Positions 18,585 through 29,012 are shown, counted from the first letter of the stretch. The stretch is 64,000 nucleotides of DNA from Phycisphaeraceae bacterium (GCA_023898685.1 CP060234.1:496001-560000); one strand, 5' to 3'. The notes: generated by a model not told the origin, from the letters alone. Program-made: numbers and translations.

Positions 18585-18809
18585 CGGGCGTGCGACTTTT
18601 TTTCTCGTGAGGTGTCCCGCGATCCCGCGTTCTCTCGCCATACCAGCGGCGGGCCCGTGCAATACGGGCCGCACCGGTGCCCGGGGGCACCGGCGCCGCG
18701 CCGGGGCGTCCCGAAACCGCCCCACTCCAGGCGAATACAGGCATCGCCCACCACAGCGTACCGGACGGGGGTCCGGCGCACCGAACGGAAACTTGTCAGG
18801 AGTCACACC

Positions 18810-21173
18810 ATGCATCGGAACACAGCTATCGCTTGCGCACTCATCGCCGCCGCCGGGGCGGCCGCCCCGGCCGGGATCTTCAACTGGACCGGGGGACACA
18901 ACGGGTTGTGGAACGTCGACACCAACTGGTCGGGCCCGGTCGGGCTCTACCCCTCGCTGACCACCGACTCGGCGACGGTCTCGGGCAACCTGGCCTCGGT
19001 CAATCTGGAGGCAAACACCTCCCTGGGACTGCTGAACGTGCTTGATGGCGCCATCGTCTACTCGGCGGGCCACAGCCTGTTCATCAACGGCGACGCCAAC
19101 ATCATCGGCATCGGCAGTTCGCTCAGCATCGGCGACACCCCGGCGCTGCGCGACCTCGACGTGGACACACTGAACATCCAGGCCGGCGTCCTCGCCATGT
19201 ACGGCGGGCTGGCCCAGATCGACGAGAACGTCGCGGTCGGGACTTCCGGCGGCATCCTCGGCGTGGGCACGGTTGAGATGAACTCGACGACGGGGAACCT
19301 CGTGATCCAGTCCGGCGCGCTCTGGGCGGTGGCGGGCTCGGGGCCCGGCACGACCCTGGCCGTCACCAGGACCGGCACGAGCACGTCGAAGCTCGACTGG
19401 ACCGGCGCCAACGCGGACATCCTGGTCTGGGACGGCAAGACGGTCGATATCCAGATTCCGTACACCGGCCCCTTGGGCGGGGATATCTCGGTATCCAGCT
19501 ACGGCGGCAATTCGGAGTTCCACAGCACCGAGGGGTTCATCGCCGGCGCCTCGTCGAGGCTCCGGTTCACCGGAGAGCCGTCCCACCTGGGCAAGATCAT
19601 CGCGCCCTTCATCGATTCCTACGGCGAGGTCTCCGTTGGCGGGAACGGCTCGATCGTGTCGCCCCTTGTCGCGCTCCGCGGCACGGGGACGATCAAGGCC
19701 GACTGCTTCCTGAACATGGCGTCCCAGGGGATCATCTTCAACTCGTTTGTGATGACGGCGGACGGCGACAATACGGAGATCCAGTTCCAGGGCACGAGCG
19801 GTGCCGCCATGAGCGTCACCGGCGGGGTCACCGTCTTCGACCTGGGCCCGACGGGCACGTTCGATCTCGACGGGATCGCCCCCCAGGATGTCAACATCGC
19901 GTCGGGGTCGTCGCTCGTGCTCAACGTGGGCCGGATCGACAACGCGGTCACCGAAGAGTTCAACGGGACGCTCAACATCGACGGTCTTCTCCACGTCGAG
20001 AACTACCTGCAAGGCCCCTGGGCCAACGGCGGCGAGATCGTCCTCGACGGCGGCTCGATCACCGGGCGCGCCCTGGACAACAACGGCGTGATCACCGGGC
20101 ACGGCTCGGTCGAGAGCTGGGTCTACAACAACGGCGAGATCATCGCCGACGGCGGGGCGCTCGTCTTCGATCACCTCGATCTGGACGGGCACGACGCGCC
20201 CGAGGTGGGTGTTGTCAGAGCCCAGTCGGGCGACGTGTCGATCACCTCGCCCGCCAGCGACACCATCTTCCCGTTCACGGGCTCGATGTTCATCGGCAAC
20301 GGCGTCGGGGTCCGCGAAGTGGTCGAGATGAACTTCCCGATCAGCTTCCGCGAGCAGGACGGCGTCCGCGCCTCGCTGGAGCTCGACGGCGGGTTCCTCC
20401 GTGCCAAGCGCGTCGACTTCTGGGGTGATCTCGACGTGACGGAAGACTCTCAGGTCCGCTCGTCGGGCGGCGGGCCGGTCGACCGGATCGCGTTCGACAC
20501 GGGCAGCGTGAGCACGATCGACGCGACGCTCGAAGTCGACGGCGAGACCTGGACCACCCCCGGCGCGACGTTCGCCGGCCAGGGCCTGCTCAAGGGCGTC
20601 TCGACCGTCAAGACGTTCTACTTCCAGGACGGCACGAACACGTCGGGCGTGTCGGTCGAGGCCGCGGGGCCGATCAACGTCATCGGCAACCTCTTCCAGG
20701 CGGGCGAGGCGAGCGTGGGCGGGCTGACGATGAAGCCCACGGCGTCGCTCGGCGTCGACCTGGGCAGCACCGAGGGCGAGGGCTGGTTCGACCGCTACCA
20801 CGCGGCCAACACCGCCCACCTCGACGGCACGCTGGTCGTGAACTGGACGGGCAACGGCAACGCCCCGCTGGGCGAGAACTACACCGTCGTCACCGCCGGC
20901 TCGGTCGAGGGCTCGTTCAACGCGGTCGACTTCTCGGGGCTGGGCGTCAATCGGCGGGCGATCGTCACGGTCGCGGCGGACCACGTCGACGTGATGGTGA
21001 CCTGCGTGGCCGACCTCAACGGCGACGGCCTGCTCGACCTCAACGACGTGACCGGGTTCATCGACGCGTTCACTTCCAACAACCCGCTGGCCGACGTCGC
21101 CGCCCCCTTCGGCGTGTTCGACCTCAACGACGTCACGACGTTCGTGAGCCTGTTCCAGTCGGGCTGCAACTGA
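18810..21173 (+). CDS. exported beta-rich protein with double-EF-hand (GC-type dockerin) tail
   Basis: The start at ATG 18810 follows AGGAG and gives 787 residues; the frame is open upstream, but that part is antisense to the sigma factor. A signal peptide (IAAAGAAAPAG) is followed by 'NWTGGHNGLWNVDTNWSGP', a motif frequent at the start of pectin-lyase-like/autotransporter-type repeats. The body (about 25-725) is Gly/Asn/Thr-rich with many short beta segments, probably a beta-helix. The last ~60 residues have two EF-hand-like loops between Cys residues (CVADLNGDG ... FQSGCN). No enzymatic residues are recognisable. It is transcribed divergently from the sigma factor, 225 bp away. Confidence 0.85.
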   Translation: MHRNTAIACALIAAAGAAAPAGIFNWTGGHNGLWNVDTNWSGPVGLYPSLTTDSATVSGNLASVNLEANTSLGLLNVLDGAIVYSAGHSLFINGDANIIGIGSSLSIGDTPALRDLDVDTLNIQAGVLAMYGGLAQIDENVAVGTSGGILGVGTVEMNSTTGNLVIQSGALWAVAGSGPGTTLAVTRTGTSTSKLDWTGANADILVWDGKTVDIQIPYTGPLGGDISVSSYGGNSEFHSTEGFIAGASSRLRFTGEPSHLGKIIAPFIDSYGEVSVGGNGSIVSPLVALRGTGTIKADCFLNMASQGIIFNSFVMTADGDNTEIQFQGTSGAAMSVTGGVTVFDLGPTGTFDLDGIAPQDVNIASGSSLVLNVGRIDNAVTEEFNGTLNIDGLLHVENYLQGPWANGGEIVLDGGSITGRALDNNGVITGHGSVESWVYNNGEIIADGGALVFDHLDLDGHDAPEVGVVRAQSGDVSITSPASDTIFPFTGSMFIGNGVGVREVVEMNFPISFREQDGVRASLELDGGFLRAKRVDFWGDLDVTEDSQVRSSGGGPVDRIAFDTGSVSTIDATLEVDGETWTTPGATFAGQGLLKGVSTVKTFYFQDGTNTSGVSVEAAGPINVIGNLFQAGEASVGGLTMKPTASLGVDLGSTEGEGWFDRYHAANTAHLDGTLVVNWTGNGNAPLGENYTVVTAGSVEGSFNAVDFSGLGVNRRAIVTVAADHVDVMVTCVADLNGDGLLDLNDVTGFIDAFTSNNPLADVAAPFGVFDLNDVTTFVSLFQSGCN

Positions 21174-21200
21174 TCCGACAACCAGTTTGTCCGCAATATC

Positions 21201-21234
21201 GCGGGGCGGTCCGGAAAGGGGCCGCCCCGCTTTC
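21201..21234 (+). terminator. intrinsic terminator after the 787-residue gene
   Basis: A stem GCGGGGCGG / CCGCCCCGC (21201-21209 with 21222-21230) is followed by TTTCTCG, 27 bp past the stop codon. Confidence 0.75.
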
Positions 21235-21306
21235 TCGTCCCAAGTGCGCCGCGCCGGGGTCCGGTACAATGGCCCGCTCGACCGCACAAAGCGAAAGGGA
21301 TCATCG

Positions 21307-24300
21307 ATGCGTACGGCTCCGCTCCGTCTCTGTCTTGCCGCTTCACTGCTGACACCCGCCTGCCTGGCGGCGGACGACGTGAGCCCGCACTGGTACCGCC
21401 AGCCCGCGATCTCGCCCGAAGGGACGCAGATCGTCTTCGCGTGCGGGGGCGACCTCTACCTCGTGCCGGTGACGGGCGGGCGGGCGGTGCCGCTGACGAT
21501 CCACCCCGCGTACGAGTCGAGCCCGGTCTGGTCGCCCGACGGAACCAAGATCGCCTTCGCCTCCGACCGCAACGGCAACGACGACGTGTACATCATGCCC
21601 TCGACCGGCGGGGCGGCGACGAGGCTGACCTACCACTCCGCGGCGGACACGCCCAGCAGCTTTACCCCCGACGGCTCGGCGGTGCTCTTCAGCAGCTCGC
21701 GGGTGGACGACGCGAAGAGCGCGCTCTTCCCGAGCGGGGTGCTGAGCGAGCTGTACGAGGTCTCGGTCGACGGGGGCACGCCCCACATGGTGCTCACGAC
21801 CCCGGCGCTCAACGCCCGCCCCGACCACTCGGGCAAACGGATCGTGTACGAGGATCGCAAGGGGTACGAGAGCGCGGAGCGCAAGCATCACACGTCGTCG
21901 ATCGCCCGCGACATCTGGATGTACGACTCGACGACCGGCAAGCACAGCAGGCTGACCGACTTCGCGGGCGAGGACCGCGACCCGCACTGGTCGAAGGACG
22001 AGAAGAGCATCTACTTCCTCTCTGAGATGCCGGGCGACTTCAATGTCTACCGCCTGCCCCTGCGGTCGGGCGGGCGGCCCGAGCAGCTCACACACTTCCG
22101 GCACCACCCCGTGCGCGATCTATCCCTCTCGGACGCGGGCGAGACAGCGTTCAGCTGGCACGGGGATCTCTACACGCTCGCCGACGGGGGCCAGCCCACG
22201 AAGCTCGACATCACGATCGCGGTTGACGGGCGTGAGGGCGAGGTGGAGGACAGCACGAGGCGAGGAGGGGCGACCGAGTTCAGTGTCGCGCCGAGCGGCA
22301 AGGAGGTCGCGTTCGTCGTGCGAGGCGACGTGTACGTGACCTCGACCGAGTTCGATACGACGAGGCGGATCACGAACACCCCGGAGCAGGAGCGGTCGGT
22401 CTCGTTCTCGCCCGACGGGCGGAAGCTGCTCTACGCGGGCGAGCGGGACGGCTCATGGAACGTCTATGAGACGTCGCTGGTGGAGGACGACGATCTCTAC
22501 TTCTTCAGCTCGACGAAGTTTGGGGAGAAGCCGATCGTCGCAACCGCCGCGGAGGAGTTCCAGCCGGGCTATTCGCCCGACGGCAAGAAGATCGCGTACG
22601 TGTACGAGCGGAGCGAGCTCCGCGTGCTGGACGTGGATAGCGGGACCGAGGTCACCGCGATGCCGGGCGACGAGTACTACTCGTACGAGGACGGGGATTT
22701 CTGGTACGAGTGGTCGCCCGACAACAAGTGGCTGTCGGTGCAGTTCTACGACAAGAACCGGGTGTTCTACACCGAGATCGGGCTGGTCCCCGCGGACGGC
22801 GGCGCGCCGATCGCGAACCTGTCCAAGTCGGGATACGACGACATCACGCCGCGGTTCGCGATGAAGGGCGGCCTGGTGATGTGGGCATCGGACCGTTACG
22901 GGCAGCGCTCGCACGGGAGTTGGGGGGCCGAATACGACGTGGTCGGCGCGTTCCTCAACCAGGACACGTTCGATCGCTTCCGCATGACCAAGGAGGAGTA
23001 CGAGCTCAACAAGGAGCTCGAGAAGAAGAAGGAGGAGAAGGCCGACAAGGACAAGAAGAAGGATGACGACGCGGACAAGGACAAGGACGGCGAGGCCGAC
23101 AAGGACGATCACGACGACGGCGACGCGGACCACGACGCCGACGGCGATGACAAGGCCGACAAGGACAAGGAGGACGAGGAGAAGGTCGAGCCGATCGAGA
23201 TCGACCTCGACGGGCTCGACACGCGCCGCGTCCGGCTGACGATCAACTCCTCGACCCTGGGCGACTTCGCGATGAGCCCCGAGGGCGACAAGCTCTACTA
23301 CCTCGCCCAGGTCGAGAGCGGGTTCGACCTCTGGGAGCACGACTTCCGCGAAGATTCGACCAAGATCCTCGCCAAGCTCGGGGCGGACGGGGCTTCGATC
23401 GAACTGAGCGATGACGGGGAGACGCTCTACCTGCTCTCTGGTGGTTCACTCTCGAAGATCACCACCGCCAGCGGCGACCGCAAGGGCATCGGCTTCGCCG
23501 CCGACGTCGCGGCCGACGGGCCCGCCGAGCGGGAGTATCTGTTCGGGCACGTCTGGCGCCAGGTGCTCAAGAAGTTCTACGACCCAAATCTGCACGGCGT
23601 CGACTGGGCGTTCTACCGCGACCAGTACGAGCCCAAGCTCGCGGGCCTGAGCAATGACCGCGACTTCTCCGTGCTGCTCAGCGAGATCCTGGGCGAGCTC
23701 AACGCCTCGCACACCGGGGGCTACTACCGCCCTCACGGCTCTGAGGGCGACGCCCGCACGGCCGCGCTGGGCGTGATCTACGAGAACCCGGACCTCCCCG
23801 CCGCCGGGACGGACGGGGTGACGATCGCGGAGATCCTCAAGGACGGCCCGCTCGACAGGGCCGACATCGGCATCAAGGCGGGCGACACGATCCTCGCGAT
23901 CGACGGGGTCGAGCTCACCGGCTCGGTGAACCTTTACGAGCAGCTCAACCGCAAGGCGGGCGATCGCGTCCGCCTCACGGTGAAGAACCAGGACGGCGAG
24001 ACGGCCGACCATGTGGTCAAGCCGATCTCAACGGGTGCGGAGAACGAACTGCTCTACCAGCGCTGGATCCGCTCGCGTGACGACATCGTGCGGGAGGCCT
24101 CGCACGGACGGCTGGGCTACGCCCACGTGCGAGGGATGGACGACGCTTCCTTCCGAGCGTTCTACGAGCAGGCGATGGGCAAGCACTACGACAAGGAGGC
24201 CCTGATCGTCGACACCCGCTTCAACGGCGGCGGGTGGCTGCACGACGACCTCGCGACCTTCCTCACCGGCAAGTCCTACGTTGAGCTCTATCCTCGCAAC

Positions 24301-24681
24301 GACCTCGCCCCGGGCAAGGGCTACGAGGGCGATTCATCGACACGGTGGACCAAGCCCTCGGCGGTGCTCATGAGCGAGAGCAACTACTCCGACGCCCACT
24401 TCTTCCCCTGGGCCTACACCGAGCTCAAGATCGGGCCCACCGTCGGCATGCCGGTGCCCGGCACGGGGACGGCGGTGTGGTGGGAGCATCTGTATACGGG
24501 CGACCTGATCTTCGGCATCCCGCAGGTGGGGTGCAAAGGATCGGACGGCGAGTTCCTCGAGAACCACCAGCTCGAGCCGACCTTCAAGGTCCCGCTCGAC
24601 CCCGAATCTGCGGCGAAGGGGATCGACACGCAGCTGCTGAAGGCGGTGGAGGTGCTGCTCGACCAGGTCGGCCGCGACTGA
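21307..24681 (+). CDS. tricorn protease homologue (S41-type, PDZ)
   Basis: The start at ATG 21307 gives 1124 residues with a signal peptide (LCLAASLLTPACLAA). N-terminal beta-propeller repeats (WSPDGTKIAFAS, FTPDGS, FSPDGRKLLYAG) cover about 30-555. A charged Lys/Asp/Glu insertion spans about 560-636, then propeller-like sequence resumes. A PDZ domain is at about 818-900, followed by the catalytic region. Residues matching the tricorn tetrad are Ser801-His802 (NASHTGG), Ser1028-Asp1029 (NYSDAHFFPW) and a Glu in 'LENHQLEP'. Archaeal tricorn is a cytosolic giant protease; the signal peptide here places it in the periplasm or outside. It degrades peptides, presumably after larger proteases. Confidence 0.93.
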   Translation: MRTAPLRLCLAASLLTPACLAADDVSPHWYRQPAISPEGTQIVFACGGDLYLVPVTGGRAVPLTIHPAYESSPVWSPDGTKIAFASDRNGNDDVYIMPSTGGAATRLTYHSAADTPSSFTPDGSAVLFSSSRVDDAKSALFPSGVLSELYEVSVDGGTPHMVLTTPALNARPDHSGKRIVYEDRKGYESAERKHHTSSIARDIWMYDSTTGKHSRLTDFAGEDRDPHWSKDEKSIYFLSEMPGDFNVYRLPLRSGGRPEQLTHFRHHPVRDLSLSDAGETAFSWHGDLYTLADGGQPTKLDITIAVDGREGEVEDSTRRGGATEFSVAPSGKEVAFVVRGDVYVTSTEFDTTRRITNTPEQERSVSFSPDGRKLLYAGERDGSWNVYETSLVEDDDLYFFSSTKFGEKPIVATAAEEFQPGYSPDGKKIAYVYERSELRVLDVDSGTEVTAMPGDEYYSYEDGDFWYEWSPDNKWLSVQFYDKNRVFYTEIGLVPADGGAPIANLSKSGYDDITPRFAMKGGLVMWASDRYGQRSHGSWGAEYDVVGAFLNQDTFDRFRMTKEEYELNKELEKKKEEKADKDKKKDDDADKDKDGEADKDDHDDGDADHDADGDDKADKDKEDEEKVEPIEIDLDGLDTRRVRLTINSSTLGDFAMSPEGDKLYYLAQVESGFDLWEHDFREDSTKILAKLGADGASIELSDDGETLYLLSGGSLSKITTASGDRKGIGFAADVAADGPAEREYLFGHVWRQVLKKFYDPNLHGVDWAFYRDQYEPKLAGLSNDRDFSVLLSEILGELNASHTGGYYRPHGSEGDARTAALGVIYENPDLPAAGTDGVTIAEILKDGPLDRADIGIKAGDTILAIDGVELTGSVNLYEQLNRKAGDRVRLTVKNQDGETADHVVKPISTGAENELLYQRWIRSRDDIVREASHGRLGYAHVRGMDDASFRAFYEQAMGKHYDKEALIVDTRFNGGGWLHDDLATFLTGKSYVELYPRNDLAPGKGYEGDSSTRWTKPSAVLMSESNYSDAHFFPWAYTELKIGPTVGMPVPGTGTAVWWEHLYTGDLIFGIPQVGCKGSDGEFLENHQLEPTFKVPLDPESAAKGIDTQLLKAVEVLLDQVGRD

Positions 24682-24702
24682 ACAGCAGGCTCGAACGCCG
24701 GA

Positions 24703-27700
24703 TCAGGCGGCCCGCTTCTCGAGGCTGACGCGGTATTCAGCCCCGAGCGATCGCAGTCGCTCGATGAGCAGGGCGCACCGCCCGCCATCGCCCGCCGTCG
24801 CCGCGTGCTCCAGCGATTCGCCGGGCTCGGTGAAGGCGGACATGCCGAGCGTCCCGCCGGAACCCTTGATCGCGTGGCCGATGCGTGCGATCAGCTCCAG
24901 ATCACCGGCGTCGAGCGCCGCGCCGGCGATCTCCAGCTTTCGTCCCAGCTCCGACAACCAGTCGAGCGCGATCACCACGAGCTCCGCATCGTCGGCGAAC
25001 GCTTCCTCATCAAGATCGGGTGGCGACCCGTCGCCCCCGATGAACACGCGGAACCACCGGGCCGCCGTCTGCACCAGCACCGATGACTCGAACGGCTTGG
25101 AGAGGAAGTCGTTCATCCCGGCCTTGAGGCATGATTCTCGATCGCCGCCCGACGAGAACGCGGTCAGCGCCAGGATCGGCATCGCGGCCCCGGCCGCCCG
25201 GATCTGCTCGGTCGCCTGGAGCCCGCTCATGACGGGCATCTGCACATCCATCAGCACGAGGTGGAACTCGTCTCCACGGCACGCTTCCACCGCTTGCTGG
25301 CCGTCCTCGACCGTCACGACCGACGCGCCAGCCCGCTGGAGGAACAGCGATGCGACGGTCCGGTTCGCCTCGACGTCGTCGGCCACGAGGACGCGGGCCC
25401 CCTCGAGCGGCCTGGCGCTCCCGGGCTGGCCCGTATCCCACGAGTCGCGGTTCGGGAGCGCGTTGGGCAGCGACTCGCCCGGAAGCAACTCACACGCCTC
25501 GATGGTCGCGGTGAAGACGCTGCCGACGCCCTTCTCGCTCGTCACGGTGATATCGCCGCCCAGTCGCCGCGCGAGATCGCGCGAGATCGACAGGCCGAGG
25601 CCCGTGCCGCCGAACTCGTCCTTGATTGTCTTGTCGGCCTGCTGGAAGGGTGTGAAGAGCCTGGCCACCTGCCCCGGCGTCATCCCGACGCCGGTGTCAC
25701 GCACCTCGATCCGCAGCATCGGCCGCGGCCCCTGCGCCTCGTGCGACACCGCGACATCGACGCGGCCTTGCCGCGTGAACTTGACCGCGTTCGAGACCAG
25801 ATTCATGACGATCTGGCGGACACGGGTCGGGTCGGTGCGGATTGCCGTGGGCACGTCCTGATCAATCGAAAGCTCAAGCTCGATGCCCTGCTCGCCCGCC
25901 CTCGAATGCAGCAGCAGCACCGCGTTAGAGATGACCTCTCTCGGGCTGCACGGCGTCGGCATGATCTCCGCTTTGCCCGCGTCGAGCTTGGAGAGGTCGA
26001 GCACGTCATTCAGCAGCGAGAGCAGGTGCTCGCCGCTGCCGTGGATGACGCCGATCCACTCGGCCCGCAGGTCCGCGTCGCCGTTGTCCGCACCGCGGCG
26101 CAACAAATCGGAGAAGCCGATGATGCCGTTCAGCGGCGTGCGGATCTCGTGGCTCATCGAGGCCAGGAACCGCCCCTTCGCCTCGTTGGCCAGCTCGGCG
26201 GCGAGCTTGGCGTGCCTGAGTTCGACCTGCGCCCGCTTGATGTCGGTGAGGTCTGTCTGCACCGCGATGTAGTGCGTGGTCTTCCCGGTCTCATCCCGGA
26301 CCGGCTGGATGTCAACGCCGAGCCAGTACTCGCACCCGTCCTTCCCGATATTCAGGATCTCACCCTTGTATCCCTGCCCTGCCCTGAGCGCTTCACGAAT
26401 CGCTTCCTTTGTTTGTGTATCGGTCTTCTCGAACTGGAGCACACGGCCTGGGATCTCGCCCTTCACCTCGTCCAGCGTGTACCCCGAGATGCGGGTGAAT
26501 CCCTCGTTGACCCATTCGATCTTCTGTTCCGTGTTGGTGATCACGACGCCGTTGGTGGTGTGCCGGGCAACCAACGACAGCAGCCGGATCTGATCGGTCA
26601 TCTCCCTGGCCAGCCGCACGGCGCGCCGGCGTGAGGTCGACAGCGCGTACAGAAACCCCGCGAGCAGCACGGTGATCGCGACACCGGCCGACATCACCAG
26701 CAGCGGCGTGACGCGATCGATGCCCGCTTCGAACGCCGGCACCGACCGGAAAACCAGCGTCCAGCGCTGCCCGCCGATGTCCAGCGGCACGCCGCGCGCG
26801 ATGAGTTCCCCCCGGGCGCCCCCCGACCATGCCGCCCCCGCCTCGCTCACGCCCGCCGACAGAAGTCCCAGGGTTCGGCCGGCCTCGATGCAGTAGACCT
26901 CGAGTGTCGCCACGTCGTTCATTGACTCCTCGACAATGGGAGTCATCAGCGCTGGATCAAACGTCGCGAACAGAACGCCCTCCAACGCGCTCGCTCGTTC
27001 CTCGGGTGTTGCGGCCGGCATCCCGTTCCGGTAGACCGGGACGAGCCACAGCATCTCGTGCACCGTCCCCTCCGCGAGCGGGACCTCCAGCGAGGGCGAC
27101 AGCCTTGGCTCGCCGGTCAGAACCGCGTCCTGGAGCACAGACGCCAGCTCATGGCGCAAGCCGAGGTTGATCCACGCGATGGGCGCGTGCGCGCCGTCCG
27201 GTTCGGCGTATCGGATCTGCCAGCCCCCGGCCGGGCCGCTCTTGTCGCCCGGGGTCCGCTCCAGCACGCCCATGCAGGACACCCCGGGGAACTCGCCGGG
27301 CAAATCCCGGCTGGCGACGTACCGCGCGAACTCGTCCCGCGTCACCGAATCGCTCGCGGCATAGGTGCCCCTGGCGCCCTTCAGACCGTACACCGGGCGG
27401 TAGGCCCAATCTCGCACCGCCCGGCGTGTCTCCTGAACGGTCGTCTCGAATCGGTTCCGGGCGGACGCCATAATCTCACGACGCAGTTCCCACCCCAGCC
27501 AGACCGATGCGGGCAGGCCCGCGAGCAGGACCACGGTCACCATCAATGCCGTGCGCGCGGTGGACCCCCTGCTGATGTCGCGGCCGGTCATCGCGTGAAC
27601 ACCAAGGAGCGAGCAGCGCCACAGGATGATCGGACCCGCGAAGAGCGCCAGGAGGACGCTGTCGACAACCGCCTCGAGCAACCCCTCGATGTTGGGGGCA

Positions 27701-27795
27701 ACCAGCGGGATCAGCAGCATGACGACGACCTCGGCCACGAATATCGTGGCCAGGATCTCGACAAGCAGTCGTTTTCCGCTGATCCCGTTCTTCAT
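24703..27795 (-). CDS. hybrid sensor histidine kinase (CHASE, PAS, HisKA, HATPase, REC, HPT)
   Basis: This is a 1030-residue membrane sensor. N-terminal hydrophobic helices (about 10-60 and 84-104) precede a CHASE-like extracytoplasmic domain (about 115-335) and another helix near 350-370. A PAS domain with PAC motif follows (about 390-505). The HisKA phospho-acceptor is His549 in 'SHEIRTPLNG'. The ATPase boxes are 'NLVSNAVKFT', 'DTGVGMTP' and 'FGGTGLGLS'. A receiver domain has Asp850 in 'MDVQMPVMSG', and a C-terminal HPT domain has His974 in 'GHAIKGSGG'. This is a complete internal phosphorelay, so the partner is a separate response regulator not seen here. It converges with the tricorn gene, 21 bp apart. 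Confidence 0.95.
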   Translation of the reverse strand: MKNGISGKRLLVEILATIFVAEVVVMLLIPLVAPNIEGLLEAVVDSVLLALFAGPIILWRCSLLGVHAMTGRDISRGSTARTALMVTVVLLAGLPASVWLGWELRREIMASARNRFETTVQETRRAVRDWAYRPVYGLKGARGTYAASDSVTRDEFARYVASRDLPGEFPGVSCMGVLERTPGDKSGPAGGWQIRYAEPDGAHAPIAWINLGLRHELASVLQDAVLTGEPRLSPSLEVPLAEGTVHEMLWLVPVYRNGMPAATPEERASALEGVLFATFDPALMTPIVEESMNDVATLEVYCIEAGRTLGLLSAGVSEAGAAWSGGARGELIARGVPLDIGGQRWTLVFRSVPAFEAGIDRVTPLLVMSAGVAITVLLAGFLYALSTSRRRAVRLAREMTDQIRLLSLVARHTTNGVVITNTEQKIEWVNEGFTRISGYTLDEVKGEIPGRVLQFEKTDTQTKEAIREALRAGQGYKGEILNIGKDGCEYWLGVDIQPVRDETGKTTHYIAVQTDLTDIKRAQVELRHAKLAAELANEAKGRFLASMSHEIRTPLNGIIGFSDLLRRGADNGDADLRAEWIGVIHGSGEHLLSLLNDVLDLSKLDAGKAEIMPTPCSPREVISNAVLLLHSRAGEQGIELELSIDQDVPTAIRTDPTRVRQIVMNLVSNAVKFTRQGRVDVAVSHEAQGPRPMLRIEVRDTGVGMTPGQVARLFTPFQQADKTIKDEFGGTGLGLSISRDLARRLGGDITVTSEKGVGSVFTATIEACELLPGESLPNALPNRDSWDTGQPGSARPLEGARVLVADDVEANRTVASLFLQRAGASVVTVEDGQQAVEACRGDEFHLVLMDVQMPVMSGLQATEQIRAAGAAMPILALTAFSSGGDRESCLKAGMNDFLSKPFESSVLVQTAARWFRVFIGGDGSPPDLDEEAFADDAELVVIALDWLSELGRKLEIAGAALDAGDLELIARIGHAIKGSGGTLGMSAFTEPGESLEHAATAGDGGRCALLIERLRSLGAEYRVSLEKRAA

Positions 27796-27860
27796 GCTGT
27801 GGTCCAGGGCAACTCACTATCGAGACAAGAGCCTGATCGCTGAAGCCAACCAGCACGCGG

Positions 27861-27897
27861 GCCTCCTTTCCGGGCCTTGATGGCCCGCGCAGGAGGC
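27861..27897. other. nested hairpin in a divergent intergenic region
   Basis: An outer stem GCCTCC / GGAGGC (27861-27866, 27892-27897) encloses an inner stem CGGGCC / GGCCCG (27871-27876, 27882-27887). It lies between the divergent kinase gene and the 28090-28950 gene. Its role is unknown. Confidence 0.45.
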
Positions 27898-28089
27898 TGA
27901 CCGGAGCCGCGTCAGACCGCGGGCGTCCCGGCGTGCAGCCGGGAGCACATCCTGCGGGAATGGGGGGGAATCCGCTCCAAACGGCCGATCGCGGCGTTCG
28001 ACGCCCGGCCCGGCGATCTCGACCCGGAATGCCCGCCGATCGGCCGGTCGGGTCTGGAGTTGTGGCCGGGTGGGCGGTAGGCTGGGGTC

Positions 28090-28950
28090 ATGGTGAGCGC
28101 GGCGACACGTCGAGGAGAACAGCCGGCCCGGATCACCCCGAGCCAGGTGGTCGTTCTGGTGGTCATCGCACTGTTTGGCGCCCTGCTTGTGTTTGTCTGG
28201 TCCGTGCAGCGCAGCCCGCTGGCGGGCACCGAGCCGGCCCAGGACCGAGATGAGTGGCGCCGCGACCCCGACCTGGGCTGGGCCAATGCCGCCCGGCGGA
28301 TGCTCGTCGACGGCGAGGACCGGAACCTCGCGCGATCCGCCGACAACCGGATGCATCGCTGGGGCTACGACGCGGAGGCGTGGCTCTTCGCGGCCTTCGC
28401 GTACGAGGCGATGGCGCAGAGGCCGGGGCTCTGGGCGATGGGCGCGAGGTCGCACGCCGACGACGTCTGGGAAGAGCTCCTGCTGCGGACCGAGCCCTGG
28501 CGGGAGTATGCCGGCCGGGACGGTGTGGTTGACTGGGAGGCGTTGGCCGACTCGGGCAAGGTCCCGCGGGGCCAGTTCTCCAACGCCTACTTCGCGGGCT
28601 GGGCGCTGCTGGGGCTGGGCCACCCGCTCGAGGCGAGCGAGCGCTTCGGGCGCCACCTCGCCGACGCGGCGACACAGGCCAACATGGCGAGGATTCCCTA
28701 CAACCGGCCGTGCTACCTTGCGTTGGCGGGAGATCGCGAGGGGGCGATCGCAGCGTGGCTGCGTCCCGTCACCTGGCGGGGCGCCAACCTCGAATGGGCC
28801 ACGGCCGACCCGGATCTGGAGTCCTTCCACGGCACGCCCCTGCTCGACTGGCTGCCCGGCCTCGTCGAGGTGCTTCGCGATTCGACACCGGACACGGATG
28901 AAAGTCCGGAGCCAGAGACCGGGCCGGATGGTGACCTGCGCGGGCTGTAG
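28090..28950 (+). CDS. membrane-anchored protein of unknown function
   Basis: The 286 residues have one hydrophobic helix near the N-terminus (VVVLVVIALFGALLVFVW, about 20-37). A soluble, helix-rich, Trp-rich domain follows, with TPR-like patterns ('YFAGWALLGLGHPLEASERF'). The C-terminal tail is acidic. The ATG lies at a gap of about 290 bp from the divergent sensor kinase. hldE follows 62 bp downstream on the same strand, so they may be co-transcribed. I do not recognise a family. A small structural or scaffolding role in the envelope is only a guess. Confidence 0.75.
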   Translation: MVSAATRRGEQPARITPSQVVVLVVIALFGALLVFVWSVQRSPLAGTEPAQDRDEWRRDPDLGWANAARRMLVDGEDRNLARSADNRMHRWGYDAEAWLFAAFAYEAMAQRPGLWAMGARSHADDVWEELLLRTEPWREYAGRDGVVDWEALADSGKVPRGQFSNAYFAGWALLGLGHPLEASERFGRHLADAATQANMARIPYNRPCYLALAGDREGAIAAWLRPVTWRGANLEWATADPDLESFHGTPLLDWLPGLVEVLRDSTPDTDESPEPETGPDGDLRGL

Positions 28951-29012
28951 GCCGTGGCGACGGGCCCGATGAGGGCCCCCGAACCGGCCGGACGGTCTGG
29001 TATCATGCGGGC

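Noticed and set aside
18585..21287. Upstream extension of the sigma factor frame on the minus strand
   Set aside because: It is antisense to the 787-residue exported protein and has no similarity to sigma factors; the true start at 18584 gives a normal-length protein.
27796..28089. Riboswitch in the divergent region
   Set aside because: The nested hairpin does not match any riboswitch core I know.
27817..28830. Open frame on the minus strand
   Set aside because: It is antisense to the 28090-28950 gene, which has a clear membrane helix and better composition.
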